64,000 bases of DNA, taken from the NCBI RefSeq assembly GCF_900187975.1, contig NZ_FZPC01000010.1, positions 1 to 64,000 of the forward strand. The letters run 5' to 3'. A program made the position numbers and the translations under genes. Source of the DNA: Pseudomonas delhiensis (GTDB lineage: Bacteria > Pseudomonadota > Gammaproteobacteria > Pseudomonadales > Pseudomonadaceae). A model generated the notes under the pieces. That model worked only from the letters and a program-made list of their open reading frames with translations, was not told the origin of the DNA and searched no databases. Shown in pieces: positions 22,046-30,145 of this stretch (position 1 is its first letter; each line of letters begins with the position of its first letter).

Positions 22046-22942
22046 ATGACACCCGTTGCCCATCCCCTGATCGACCGTTTTCTCGACGCCCTGTGGCTGG
22101 AGAAAGGCCTCTCCGACAACACCCGCCTGGCCTACGGCAGCGACCTGGCGCTGTTCAACGGCTGGCTGGGCGAGCAGGGCGTGGCCCTGGAGCGCGCCGG
22201 CCGCGAGCTGATCCTCGACCACCTGGCCTGGCGCCTGGCCCAGGGCTACAAGGCCCGCTCCACCGCGCGCTTCCTCTCCGGGGTGCGCGGCTTCTACCGC
22301 TACTGCCTGCGCGAGAACCTCATCGCCGAGGACCCGACCCTGCAGGTGGAACTGCCGCAACTGGGCAAGCCGCTGCCCAAGTCGTTGTCCGAGGCCGACG
22401 TCGAGGCGCTGCTGGCCGCGCCCGAGACCGAGGACCCGCTGGGCCTGCGCGACCGCGCCATGCTGGAGGTGCTCTACGCCTGCGGCCTGCGCGTCAGCGA
22501 ACTGGTCGGCCTGACCCTGGAACAGCTCAACCTGCGCCAGGGCGTGGTGCGGGTGTTCGGCAAGGGCAGCAAGGAACGCCTGGTGCCGCTGGGCGAGGAG
22601 GCCATCCTGTGGATCGAGCGCTACATGCGCAATGCCCGCGGCGACCTGCTCGGCGGCCGCCCCAGCGACGTGCTCTTCCCCAGCCTGCGCGGCGAGCAGA
22701 TGACGCGCCAGACCTTCTGGCACCGCATCAAGCACCACGCCAGGGTGGCCGGCATCGGCAAGTCGCTGTCGCCGCACACCCTGCGCCACGCCTTCGCCAC
22801 CCACCTGCTCAACCACGGCGCCGACCTGCGCGTGGTGCAGATGCTGCTGGGCCACAGCGACCTGTCGACCACCCAGATCTATACCCACATCGCCCGCGCG
22901 CGCCTGCAGGAGCTGCACGCTCAGCACCACCCGCGCGGTTGA
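22046..22942 (+). CDS. xerD: Site-specific tyrosine recombinase XerD
   Basis: XerD works with XerC and FtsK to resolve chromosome dimers at dif. The 298-residue protein has an N-terminal SAM-like domain (residues 1-100) and a catalytic domain with the R-K-H-R-H-Y set: ACGLRVSELVGL (Arg), KGSKERLVPLG (Lys), HTLRHAFATHLL (His/Arg), LGHSDLSTTQIYTHI (His and nucleophile Tyr). The order xerD-dsbC-hom-thrC is the conserved Pseudomonas arrangement. This is the chromosomal recombinase and not a mobile-element integrase. Confidence 0.97.
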   Translation: MTPVAHPLIDRFLDALWLEKGLSDNTRLAYGSDLALFNGWLGEQGVALERAGRELILDHLAWRLAQGYKARSTARFLSGVRGFYRYCLRENLIAEDPTLQVELPQLGKPLPKSLSEADVEALLAAPETEDPLGLRDRAMLEVLYACGLRVSELVGLTLEQLNLRQGVVRVFGKGSKERLVPLGEEAILWIERYMRNARGDLLGGRPSDVLFPSLRGEQMTRQTFWHRIKHHARVAGIGKSLSPHTLRHAFATHLLNHGADLRVVQMLLGHSDLSTTQIYTHIARARLQELHAQHHPRG

Positions 22943-23332
22943 GCGTAGGAGCAACTGTCTTCTGGGCTCCCTCGTTCGCGGGGGTGACTGGATCGAAATT
23001 CGCGTCTCCCATGTCGCCCCATTGTAGGAGCGGGCCCTGCCCGCGATTCGCGCGCAGGGCGCGCTCCTACAGGAGAATGGCATGGCTCGGCCAGCGTAGG
23101 AGCGGACTTCGTCCGCGATGGGCCGATCCCGCGCGCCGTCATCGCGGATAAATCCGCTCCTACAGGTTGCCGCTACGTTCGCGCATCCGTAGGGCGAATA
23201 ACCGTTCGCGGTTATCCGCCGCTTGACCTAAACCGGCTGCCGCCTGCGGCCTGTAGCCTCGTGCTACAAGCGTGCGGTTCGGTGGAGGGCCGCCCTGTGA
23301 TAGTCTTCGGGGTTCATCCACAGGAGTTTTCC
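22943..23332. repeat. xerD-dsbC intergenic REP cluster
   Basis: The 390-base gap contains a complete inverted REP pair at 23023-23071, a single TAGGAGCGGACTTCGTCCGC unit at 23096-23119, an inverted unit at 23142-23164, and a second-family palindrome GTAGGGCGAATAACCG...GGTTATCCGCC at 23189-23220. The last 110 bases lead into dsbC; CAGGAG at 23321-23326 is its likely ribosome-binding site. Confidence 0.85.
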
Positions 23333-24061
23333 ATGCGTCTGTCCCGATTCCTGGTTGCCGCGGCCCTGGGCCTGGCCAGCACCTTCGTCCTGGCCGCCGA
23401 GCCCGACCAGACCATCCGCAAGACCCTGCAGTCGCTGCAGCCCGACCTGCCCATCGAAGCCATCAGCGCCAGCCCGGTGCAGGGCCTGTACCAGGTCCAG
23501 CTCAAGGGCGGCCGCGTGCTCTACGCCAGCACCGACGGCAACTTCGTCGTGCAGGGCAACATCTACCAGGTGAAGGATGGCGCGGCCACCAACATCACCG
23601 AGGTCGCCGAGGCGGCCGGCGTGGCCAAGACCATCAATGCCCTGCCCGCCAGCGACATGGTGGTGTTCCCCGCCCAGGGCAAGGCCAAGGCCCACATCAC
23701 CGTGTTCACCGACACCACCTGCCCCTACTGCCAGAAGCTGCACGCCGAGGTGCCGGAGCTGAACAAGCGCGGCATCGAGGTGCGCTACCTGGCCTTCCCG
23801 CGCCAGGGGCCGAAGTCCCCGGGTGACCAGCAGCTGCAGGCGGTGTGGTGCTCCAAGGACCGCGCCGCGGCCATGACCGACATGTTCCACGGCAAGGAAA
23901 TCAAGGCCGCGCAGTGCCCCAACCCGGTGGACAAGCAGTTCGAGCTGGGGCAGATGGTCGGCGTGCAGGGCACCCCCGCGATCATCCTCGAAAGCGGCCA
24001 GATGCTGCCGGGCTACCAGAGCGCCGGCGAAATCGCCAAGCTGGTGCTGGACACCAAGTGA
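23333..24061 (+). CDS. dsbC: Thiol:disulfide interchange protein DsbC
   Basis: DsbC is the periplasmic disulfide isomerase kept reduced by DsbD. The 242-residue product begins with a signal peptide (MRLSRFLVAAALGLASTFVL, then AA), has an N-terminal dimerisation domain and a thioredoxin-like domain with the active site TTCPYCQK. GTPAIIL supplies the cis-Pro loop. A second cysteine pair lies further on (VWCSKD and AAQCPNP). The start MRLSRF follows CAGGAGTTTTCC. A GC-rich stem-loop lies 66 bases downstream. Confidence 0.95.
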   Translation: MRLSRFLVAAALGLASTFVLAAEPDQTIRKTLQSLQPDLPIEAISASPVQGLYQVQLKGGRVLYASTDGNFVVQGNIYQVKDGAATNITEVAEAAGVAKTINALPASDMVVFPAQGKAKAHITVFTDTTCPYCQKLHAEVPELNKRGIEVRYLAFPRQGPKSPGDQQLQAVWCSKDRAAAMTDMFHGKEIKAAQCPNPVDKQFELGQMVGVQGTPAIILESGQMLPGYQSAGEIAKLVLDTK

Positions 24062-24127
24062 ATCGGGCCCTGCGCCTGATTTGACTAATGGGGAGCCGCT
24101 TCGTAATGTGCGGTTCCTTTAACCATG

Positions 24128-24149
24128 AGGCCGGGCGCTCGCCCGGCCT
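24128..24149 (+). terminator. Stem-loop between dsbC and hom
   Basis: AGGCCGGGC-GCTC-GCCCGGCCT forms a 9-bp perfect stem. Only TCG follows it rather than a T-run, so it may be a weak terminator or a leader structure for hom. A 43-codon open frame (24088-24219) runs through it but contains no run of Thr or Ile codons, so an attenuation leader peptide is not supported. Confidence 0.45.
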
Positions 24150-24233
24150 TCGTACGGTACGTCCCCGTCCTCGCCGCCTGCGCGCCGCGTGCCGGGGCGT
24201 ACCCCGTTTGCCGCGATGATGGGGAGTTTCAGC

Positions 24234-25538
24234 GTGAAACCGGTGAAAGTGGGAATCTGTGGGTTGGGGACCGTCGGTGGCGGTACCTTCAATGTACTCA
24301 AACGCAACGCCGAGGAGATTGCCCGCCGTGCCGGGCGTGGTATCGAGGTTGCGCAGATTGCCGCCCGTCGCCCCAACCCGAAATGCGAAACCGGCAGCAC
24401 CCCCATCACTGCCGACATCTTCGACGTGGCGAACAACCCGGAAATCGACGTGGTCATCGAACTGATCGGTGGCTACACCCTGGCCCATGAGCTGGTGCTC
24501 AAGGCCATCGAGAACGGCAAGCACGTGGTCACCGCGAACAAGGCGCTGATCGCCGTGCACGGCAACGAAATCTTCGCCAAGGCCCGCGAGAAGGGCGTGA
24601 TCGTCGCCTTCGAGGCCGCGGTGGCCGGCGGCATCCCGGTGATCAAGGCGATCCGCGAAGGCCTGGCGGCCAACCGCATCAACTGGCTGGCCGGCATCAT
24701 CAACGGCACCGGCAACTTCATCCTCACCGAGATGCGCGAGAAGGGCCGCGCCTTCGCCGACGTGCTCAAGGAAGCCCAGGCGCTGGGCTACGCCGAGGCC
24801 GACCCGACCTTCGACGTCGAGGGCATCGACGCCGCGCACAAGCTGACCATCCTGGCGTCCATCGCCTTCGGCATCCCGCTGCAGTTCGACAAGGCCTACA
24901 CCGAGGGCATCACCAAGCTGACCACCGCCGACGTGAACTACGCCGAGGCCCTGGGCTACCGCATCAAGCACCTGGGCGTGGCGCGCCGCACCGACAAGGG
25001 CATCGAGCTGCGCGTGCACCCGACGCTGATCCCGGCCGACCGCCTGATCGCCAATGTGAACGGCGTGATGAACGCCGTCATGGTCAACGGCGACGCCGCC
25101 GGTTCCACGCTGTTCTACGGCGCCGGCGCCGGCATGGAGCCCACCGCTTCCTCGGTGGTCGCCGACCTGGTCGACGTGGTCCGCGTGCTCACCACCGACC
25201 CGGAGAACCGCGTGCCGCACCTGGCGTTCCAGCCGGACGCGCTCTCCGACCACCCGATCCTGCCGATCGACGCCTGCGAAAGCGCCTACTACCTGCGCAT
25301 CCAGGCCAAGGACCACCCGGGCGTACTGGCCCAGGTGGCGACCATCCTCTCCGAGCGCGGCATCAACATCGAATCGATCATGCAGATGGAAGTCGAAGAG
25401 CATGACGGTCTGGTGCCGATGATCCTGGTTACCCACCGCGTGCTCGAGTCCCGCATCATCGAAGCCATCGCCGCGCTGGAAGCGCTGGATGACGTGGTCG
25501 GCAATGTCGTACGCATTCGCGTCGAACAGCTCAATTAA
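24234..25538 (+). CDS. hom: Homoserine dehydrogenase
   Basis: This enzyme reduces aspartate semialdehyde to homoserine with NAD(P)H, feeding threonine and methionine synthesis. The 434-residue form has an N-terminal NAD-binding domain (VGICGLGTVGGGTFNVL), a catalytic domain (AGIINGTGNFIL; EAQALGYAEADPTFDVEGID) and a C-terminal ACT domain (YYLRIQAKDHPGVLAQVATI) for threonine feedback. The start is GTG at 24234 (VKPVKVGICG), with GGGGAG seven bases before it and matching the known P. aeruginosa length. thrC follows. Confidence 0.96.
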   Translation: MKPVKVGICGLGTVGGGTFNVLKRNAEEIARRAGRGIEVAQIAARRPNPKCETGSTPITADIFDVANNPEIDVVIELIGGYTLAHELVLKAIENGKHVVTANKALIAVHGNEIFAKAREKGVIVAFEAAVAGGIPVIKAIREGLAANRINWLAGIINGTGNFILTEMREKGRAFADVLKEAQALGYAEADPTFDVEGIDAAHKLTILASIAFGIPLQFDKAYTEGITKLTTADVNYAEALGYRIKHLGVARRTDKGIELRVHPTLIPADRLIANVNGVMNAVMVNGDAAGSTLFYGAGAGMEPTASSVVADLVDVVRVLTTDPENRVPHLAFQPDALSDHPILPIDACESAYYLRIQAKDHPGVLAQVATILSERGINIESIMQMEVEEHDGLVPMILVTHRVLESRIIEAIAALEALDDVVGNVVRIRVEQLN

Positions 25539-25544
25539 CTCGGA

Positions 25545-25613
25545 GCTGCAAGCTGCAAGCCATAAGCTGCAAGCGGGGGTTCCGCTTGAAGCTTGAAGCT
25601 TGAAGCTTGAAGC
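25545..25613. repeat. 7-bp-periodic imperfect hairpin between hom and thrC
   Basis: Four 7-base units of GCTGCAA type (25545-25572, the third reading GCCATAA) are followed by GCGGGGGTTCCGC and then by four exact TTGAAGC-type units (25585-25612 as CTTGAAG). The right arm is nearly the reverse complement of the left, so the region can form a long stem with a GGGTT loop, ending just before the thrC ribosome-binding region. Possible regulatory mRNA structure; role unknown. Confidence 0.75.
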
Positions 25614-25633
25614 TCAAACCGAAGGTTTGATCT

Positions 25634-27043
25634 ATGCGCTACATCAGTACCCGCGGCCAGGCGCCCGCGCTGAACTTCGAAGACGTGCTGCTGGCGGGCC
25701 TGGCCAGCGACGGCGGCCTCTACGTGCCGGAAAACCTGCCGCGCTTCACCGTCGAGGAGATCGCCTCCTGGGCCGGCCTGCCGTACCACGAGCTGGCCTT
25801 CCGGGTGATGCGCCCGTTCGTCGCCGGCAGCATCAGCGACGCCGACTTCAAGAAGATCCTCGAAGAGACCTACGGCGTCTTCGCCCACAACGCCGTGGCG
25901 CCGCTGCGCCAGCTCAACGGCAACGAATGGGTGCTGGAGCTGTTCCACGGCCCGACCCTGGCCTTCAAGGACTTCGCCCTGCAACTGCTCGGCCGCCTGC
26001 TCGACCACGTGCTGACCAAGCGTGGCGAGCGCGTGGTGATCATGGGCGCCACCTCCGGCGACACCGGCTCGGCGGCCATCGAGGGCTGCAAGGCCTGCGA
26101 AAACGTCGACATCTTCATCATGCACCCGCACAACCGCGTGTCCGAGGTGCAGCGCCGGCAGATGACGACCATCCTCGGCGAAAACATCCACAACATCGCC
26201 ATCGAAGGCAACTTCGACGACTGCCAGGAGATGGTCAAGGCCAGCTTCGCCGACCAGGGCTTCCTGAAAGGCACCCGCCTGGTGGCGGTCAACTCGATCA
26301 ACTGGGCGCGGATCATGGCCCAGATCGTCTACTACTTCCACGCCGCCCTCCAGCTCGGCGCGCCGGCCCGTTCCGTGGCCTTCTCGGTGCCCACCGGCAA
26401 CTTCGGCGACATCTTCGCCGGCTACCTGGCGCGCAACATGGGCCTGCCGGTCAGCCAACTGATAGTCGCGACCAACCGCAACGACATCCTGCACCGCTTC
26501 ATGTCCGGCAACCGCTACGACAAGGACACCCTGCACGCGTCGCTGTCGCCGTCCATGGACATCATGGTCTCGTCCAACTTCGAGCGCCTGCTGTTCGACC
26601 TGCATGGCCGCAACGGCAAGGCCATCGCCGAGCTGATGGACGCCTTCAAGGCCACCGGCAAGCTGTCCGTCGAGGACGACCGCTGGACCGAGGCGCGCCG
26701 CCTGTTCGATTCCCTGGCGGTGGACGACGAGCAGACCTGCCAGACCATCGCCGAGGTCTACGCCGAGTGCGGCGAACTGCTGGACCCGCACACCGCCATC
26801 GGCGTGCGCGCCGCCCGCGAATGCCGCCGCAGCCTGGCCATCCCCATGGTCACCCTGGGCACCGCGCACCCGGTGAAATTCCCCGAAGCGGTGGAAAAGG
26901 CCGGCATCGAGGCCGTCCCGGCGCTGCCGGCGCACCTGGCCGACCTGTTCCAGCGCGAAGAGCGCTGCACCGTGCTGCCCAACGAACTGGCCAAGGTCCA
27001 GGCCTTCGTCAGCGCCCACGGCAACCGCGGCAAACCGCTCTAA
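25634..27043 (+). CDS. thrC: Threonine synthase
   Basis: ThrC is a PLP enzyme converting O-phosphohomoserine to threonine. The 469-residue protein has the N-terminal MRYISTRGQAPALNFEDVLL, the PLP-lysine motif GPTLAFKDFALQLLG and MGATSGDTGSAAIEG, and PTGNFGDIFAGY for phosphate binding. Length and motifs are those of the long (fungal/proteobacterial class) threonine synthase. It lies 95 bases after hom, with a repeat hairpin between them, and both are likely transcribed together. An intrinsic terminator follows. Confidence 0.97.
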   Translation: MRYISTRGQAPALNFEDVLLAGLASDGGLYVPENLPRFTVEEIASWAGLPYHELAFRVMRPFVAGSISDADFKKILEETYGVFAHNAVAPLRQLNGNEWVLELFHGPTLAFKDFALQLLGRLLDHVLTKRGERVVIMGATSGDTGSAAIEGCKACENVDIFIMHPHNRVSEVQRRQMTTILGENIHNIAIEGNFDDCQEMVKASFADQGFLKGTRLVAVNSINWARIMAQIVYYFHAALQLGAPARSVAFSVPTGNFGDIFAGYLARNMGLPVSQLIVATNRNDILHRFMSGNRYDKDTLHASLSPSMDIMVSSNFERLLFDLHGRNGKAIAELMDAFKATGKLSVEDDRWTEARRLFDSLAVDDEQTCQTIAEVYAECGELLDPHTAIGVRAARECRRSLAIPMVTLGTAHPVKFPEAVEKAGIEAVPALPAHLADLFQREERCTVLPNELAKVQAFVSAHGNRGKPL

Positions 27044-27055
27044 GCCGGTCGAAAG

Positions 27056-27085
27056 AAAAGCCCGCCAGCTTGGCGGGCTTTTTCG
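27056..27085 (+). terminator. Terminator of hom-thrC
   Basis: AAGCCCGCCA-GCT-TGGCGGGCTT followed by TTTTCG lies 15 bases after the thrC stop codon. It is a strong intrinsic terminator. Confidence 0.93.
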
Positions 27086-27112
27086 TTTCCGGGGCAAATA
27101 TCTGAGGTTATT

Positions 27113-27141
27113 GAACTTTTTCCTGCAGAAAGGGGTCTTTT
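27113..27141 (+). promoter_or_regulatory. Candidate AlgU (sigma-22) promoter
   Basis: GAACTT (27113-27118), a 17-base spacer and TCTTTT (27136-27141) resemble the AlgU/RpoE consensus GAACTT-N16/17-TCnnA, with T in place of the last A. The hexamer lies 33 bases before the downstream small gene and after the thrC terminator, so placement is right for a promoter. Confidence 0.45.
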
Positions 27142-27174
27142 CCTGACGTATCCGTTGTATCCCAGGAGAACCCC

Positions 27175-27459
27175 ATGGACCGACTCGAGCCCCTGCTCGC
27201 AGCCATCTTCAGCCAATACGCCCACGATCTCGGACCCGCGCGTCCGGACGGTGGCCGGGTGCTGAGCCTGAGCACCTCCGAAGGCGAGGTCGTCCTGCGT
27301 CGCGTCCTCAGTGGCGACCAACTGGCCGACGAGCGCAATTGCCAGGAAGCGCTGGAGGCCATCAGCCGCGACCTGGCGGTCCAGGAGGGACGGATCTGCA
27401 ACGACGTCATCCACGCCCTGCGCCAGCGCGCCGCCCAGGTGCTCAGCTACGACGCCTGA
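27175..27459 (+). CDS. Small conserved Pseudomonas protein, DUF3509-like
   Basis: A 94-residue soluble protein (MDRLEPLLAAIFSQYAHDLG). The pattern of an N-terminal helix, GPARPDGGRVLSLSTSEGEVV, and a final helical part EAISRDLAVQEGRICNDVIH agrees with the Pseudomonas-restricted DUF3509 family as I remember it; I cannot confirm without a profile search. Function unknown. CCAGGAGAACCCC is a strong ribosome-binding site. It is preceded by its own candidate sigma-22 promoter and lies alone between thrC and a convergent gene. Confidence 0.75.
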   Translation: MDRLEPLLAAIFSQYAHDLGPARPDGGRVLSLSTSEGEVVLRRVLSGDQLADERNCQEALEAISRDLAVQEGRICNDVIHALRQRAAQVLSYDA

Positions 27460-27518
27460 GCCCGCCAGCTCCATCGGGAATGCCGCCGCCCCGGCCCGGG
27501 GCGGCGGCATTTGCGTTT

Positions 27519-27842
27519 CTACAGCCGCCCGCACTGCACCAGGCGGGCGCGGATGGCCCCGGTGGTGCGGCCATGGGCGCGGGCGATGGCGGTGACAGGT
27601 TCGCCCTCGTCGAAGCGCTGCAACAGGGCCTGTTCCTCTTCCTCGTTCCAGGGCTTGCCGGCCTGCTCCGGGCTCGGGCGCACCTTGCCCTGGGCTTCGA
27701 GGGCCTGGATTGCCTGGAACAGCGCGCGGATCACCTCCGGCGCCTGGCAGGCATCGCCGCCGGGAAGGGCTTGCCCGGTGCGCGGATCGAGGCCGTGGGC
27801 CAGCTTGCGCAGCGTGTCCAGGCAATGCGGGTTCGTTTCCAT
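27519..27842 (-). CDS. Small HTH-like conserved protein
   Basis: A 107-residue protein beginning METNPHCLDTLRKLAHGLDP. The C-terminal half, KPWNEEEEQALLQRFDEGEP followed by VTAIARAHGRTTGAIRARL, looks like a SANT/Myb-like or HTH tri-helical region in which the last helix could contact DNA. The N-terminal part resembles proteins with DPxTG near residue 20. I know similar Pseudomonas proteins only as hypothetical. It is convergent with the DUF3509-like gene. Upstream is the long repeat region. Confidence 0.75.
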   Translation of the reverse strand: METNPHCLDTLRKLAHGLDPRTGQALPGGDACQAPEVIRALFQAIQALEAQGKVRPSPEQAGKPWNEEEEQALLQRFDEGEPVTAIARAHGRTTGAIRARLVQCGRL

Positions 27843-28695
27843 GAAGCCGTCTCCTCTGCGGAGCGTCCGGAATGGACGCCGAAAGGATCAGGTAGTGGAT
27901 TTCCTGGTGCGGATCAGTCGGCCCGGTCGCTTTTCCCTGTAGGAGCGAGCTTGCTCGCGAACCCAGGTCCGGCCCGCACACCAGCCTAACCGGCGAGCGA
28001 CGTGCTGTTCGGCCGCTGCGGACAGCCCCCTCTCCCGCTTGCGGGAGCGGGCTGGGGTGAGGGCAACGGACTTCGACGATACGACGGCGCTGGGCCTGGG
28101 CCGCTCCCCCTCCCTAACCCTCCCCCGCAAGCGGGAGAGGGGACCGTTGGGCAGAACGAGGGGCCATGGAGCCAGCCGGTAGCCCCGTTCGCGAGCAAGC
28201 TCGCTCCTACAAGAGCGGGCGGGTGTGCAGGATGACTGCTTGGTTTCGCTTGACGCCGAACGGCTCCCTCTCCCTTCAGGGAGAGGGCTGGGGAGAGGGT
28301 TGCGGACGTCGACGACACACCGATGCTGGGCTTGACTCCGCACCCCCTCCCTAACCCTCCCCCGCAAGCGGGAGAGGGGACCGTTGGGCAGAGTGAGGGG
28401 CCATGGCGTCAGCCGGTAGCTCCGTTCGCGAGCAAGCTCGCTCCTACAAGAGCGGGCGGGCGTGCAGGATGTCTGCTTGGTTTCGCTTGACGTCGAACGG
28501 CTCCCTCTCCCTTCAGGGAGAGGGCTGGGGAGAGGGTTGCGGACGTCGACGACACACCGATGCTGGGCTTGACTCCGCACCCCCTCCCTAACCCTCCCCC
28601 GCAAGCGGGAGAGGGGACCGTTGGGCAGAACGAGTGGCCACGCAGTCAGCCGGTAGCCCCGTTCGCGAGCAAGCTCGCTCCTACAGGGGCGCGGC
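27843..28695. other. 853-base non-coding region filled with repeats
   Basis: The gap between the HTH-like gene and the CoA-transferase gene holds a REP unit at 27938-27960, a degenerate copy of the following unit at about 28010-28110, and the 237-bp tandem array. A 274-codon minus-strand frame crosses it but its predicted protein is only the repeated 79-residue translation of the unit, so I regard it as non-coding. Confidence 0.8.
28105..28685. repeat. 237-bp tandem repeat array
   Basis: TCCCTAACCC recurs at 28111, 28348 and 28585, giving a period of exactly 237 bases and about 2.4 copies. Each unit holds two C-rich/G-rich hairpins (CTCCCCCGCAAGCGGGAG type and CTCTCCCTTCAGGGAGAG type) and a REP unit GCGAGCAAGCTCGCTCCTAC. 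Copies differ by only a few bases. The array ends ten bases before the CoA-transferase stop codon. Confidence 0.93.
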
Positions 28696-29895
28696 TCAAA
28701 CCGCTCCATCACGCCGCAGCGCGGCGATCTGTTCGCCGTCGTAGCCCAGTTCCGCCAGGATCGCGTCGTTGTGCTCGCCCAGCTTCGGGCCTATCCACTC
28801 GGCCGAGCCGGGGGTTTCCGAGAGCTTGGGCACTATGCCGGGCATCTTGAAGGGCTTGCCGTCCGGCAGCTTCGCCGAGAGGAACATCTCGCGGGCGAGG
28901 AATTGCGGGTCGGTGAACATGTCCTCGGCGGAGTAGATGCGGCTGGCCGGCACCTCGGCTTCGTTCAGTACCTTCAGCACCTCTTCCTGCGGCAGCGAGC
29001 GGGCCCAGCGGTCGATCACCCCGTACAGCTCGTCGCGCCGCGCGTCGCGGCCGTCGTTGCCGGCCAGCTGCGGGTCGTCGGCCAGGTCCTGGCGGCCGAT
29101 GGCGAGCATGAAGCGGCGGAAGATGGCGTCGCCGTTGGCGGCGATCTGCACGTGCCTGCCGTCGGCGGTGGTGTGCACCGAGGAGGGGGTGATGCCGGGC
29201 ATGATGTTGCCGCTGCGCTCGCGGATGAAGCCGAACACGTCGAACTCCGGGACCATGGACTCCATCATGGCGAACACCGCCTCGTACAGCGCCACGTCCA
29301 CCACCTGGCCCTGGCCGCCGTTGACCTCGCGGTGGCGCAGGGCCATGAGCGCGCCTATGACGCCCCACAGGGCGGCGATGGAGTCGCCGATGGAAATGCC
29401 GGTGCGCACCGGCGGGCGGTCCTCGAAGCCGGTGATGTAGCGCAGCCCGCCCATGGATTCGCCCACCGCGCCGAAGCCCGGCTGGTCCTTGCAGGGGCCG
29501 CTCTGGCCGAAGCCGGACAGGCGCACCATCACCAGCTTCGGGTTCAGCGCGTGGAGCACATCCCAGCCCAGGCCGAGCTTCTCCAGCACGCCGGGGCGGA
29601 AGTTCTCGATCAGGATGTCGGCCTCGGCCAGCAGCTTCTTCAGTACCTCGCGGCCGGCTTCCTGCTTGAGGTTGAGGGTCAGCGAGCGCTTGTTGCGCGC
29701 CTGCACGAACCACCACAGCGAGGTGCCTTCGTAGAGCTTGCGCCACTTGCGCAGCGGGTCGCCGCCGTCGGGCGATTCGATCTTGGTGACCTGCGCGCCG
29801 AACTCGGCGCACAGGCGCGCGGCGAAGGGGCCGGCGATCAGGGTGCCGAGCTCCACGACCTTGAGGCCGGCGAGGGGTTTGGCGGTGGCGTTCAT
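28696..29895 (-). CDS. CaiB/BaiF family CoA-transferase (class III)
   Basis: A 399-residue family III CoA-transferase. The start MNATAKPLAGLKVVELGTLI runs into AGPFAARLCAEFGAQVTKIE, the family N-terminal signature with CoA-binding contacts; the conserved Asp expected as catalytic acyl carrier lies near GFGAVGESMGGL. These enzymes move CoA between carboxylic acids such as carnitine, formyl/oxalate or succinate/mesaconate; no neighbouring pathway gene identifies the substrate. An in-frame ATG at 30045 would add 50 unrelated residues. It is divergent from the diguanylate cyclase gene. Confidence 0.92.
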   Translation of the reverse strand: MNATAKPLAGLKVVELGTLIAGPFAARLCAEFGAQVTKIESPDGGDPLRKWRKLYEGTSLWWFVQARNKRSLTLNLKQEAGREVLKKLLAEADILIENFRPGVLEKLGLGWDVLHALNPKLVMVRLSGFGQSGPCKDQPGFGAVGESMGGLRYITGFEDRPPVRTGISIGDSIAALWGVIGALMALRHREVNGGQGQVVDVALYEAVFAMMESMVPEFDVFGFIRERSGNIMPGITPSSVHTTADGRHVQIAANGDAIFRRFMLAIGRQDLADDPQLAGNDGRDARRDELYGVIDRWARSLPQEEVLKVLNEAEVPASRIYSAEDMFTDPQFLAREMFLSAKLPDGKPFKMPGIVPKLSETPGSAEWIGPKLGEHNDAILAELGYDGEQIAALRRDGAV

Positions 29896-30145
29896 CGGGT
29901 GTTCCGTCGGTCGGGCAGTGTGGGGCGACTCTAGCGTGGCTCGCGGCCGACGGGTAGCCCGGCGGCGCGGGCAAAGCTGACCGATCGGTTGTGAAGGCGT
30001 TCCGCGATCGGCTCCGGGCGCGTAGAGTAGGGAGCATTCCCACACTTTTTTCAGGCCGGCCCGGGTATCCGCTCATGTGTGCCGTTGATCTTCCTCCTTC
30101 TGCCGACCCCATGCCGCCTGCGCCCCGGATGCCGAAGGAGGGCGC

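Noticed and set aside
22046-22942. xerD as evidence of an integrated mobile element
   Set aside because: It is in the conserved xerD-dsbC-hom context and has the chromosomal XerD sequence pattern; no att sites or cargo genes are nearby.
24088-24219. A 43-codon leader peptide for attenuation of hom
   Set aside because: It contains no cluster of Thr or Ile codons, and the adjacent stem-loop lacks a T-run, so a classical attenuator is not supported.
28105-28685. CRISPR array
   Set aside because: Unit length is 237 bases with no short direct repeats separated by unique spacers, and no cas gene is present.
27888-28712. 274-codon frame across the 237-bp array as a repeat protein
   Set aside because: The translation is only the repeat unit with REP palindromes (RSELARERGYRL type), typical of REP read-through; there is no plausible ribosome-binding site.
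28696-29895. CoA-transferase with the diguanylate cyclase as one operon
   Set aside because: They are divergent, with a 250-base gap, and share no obvious function.
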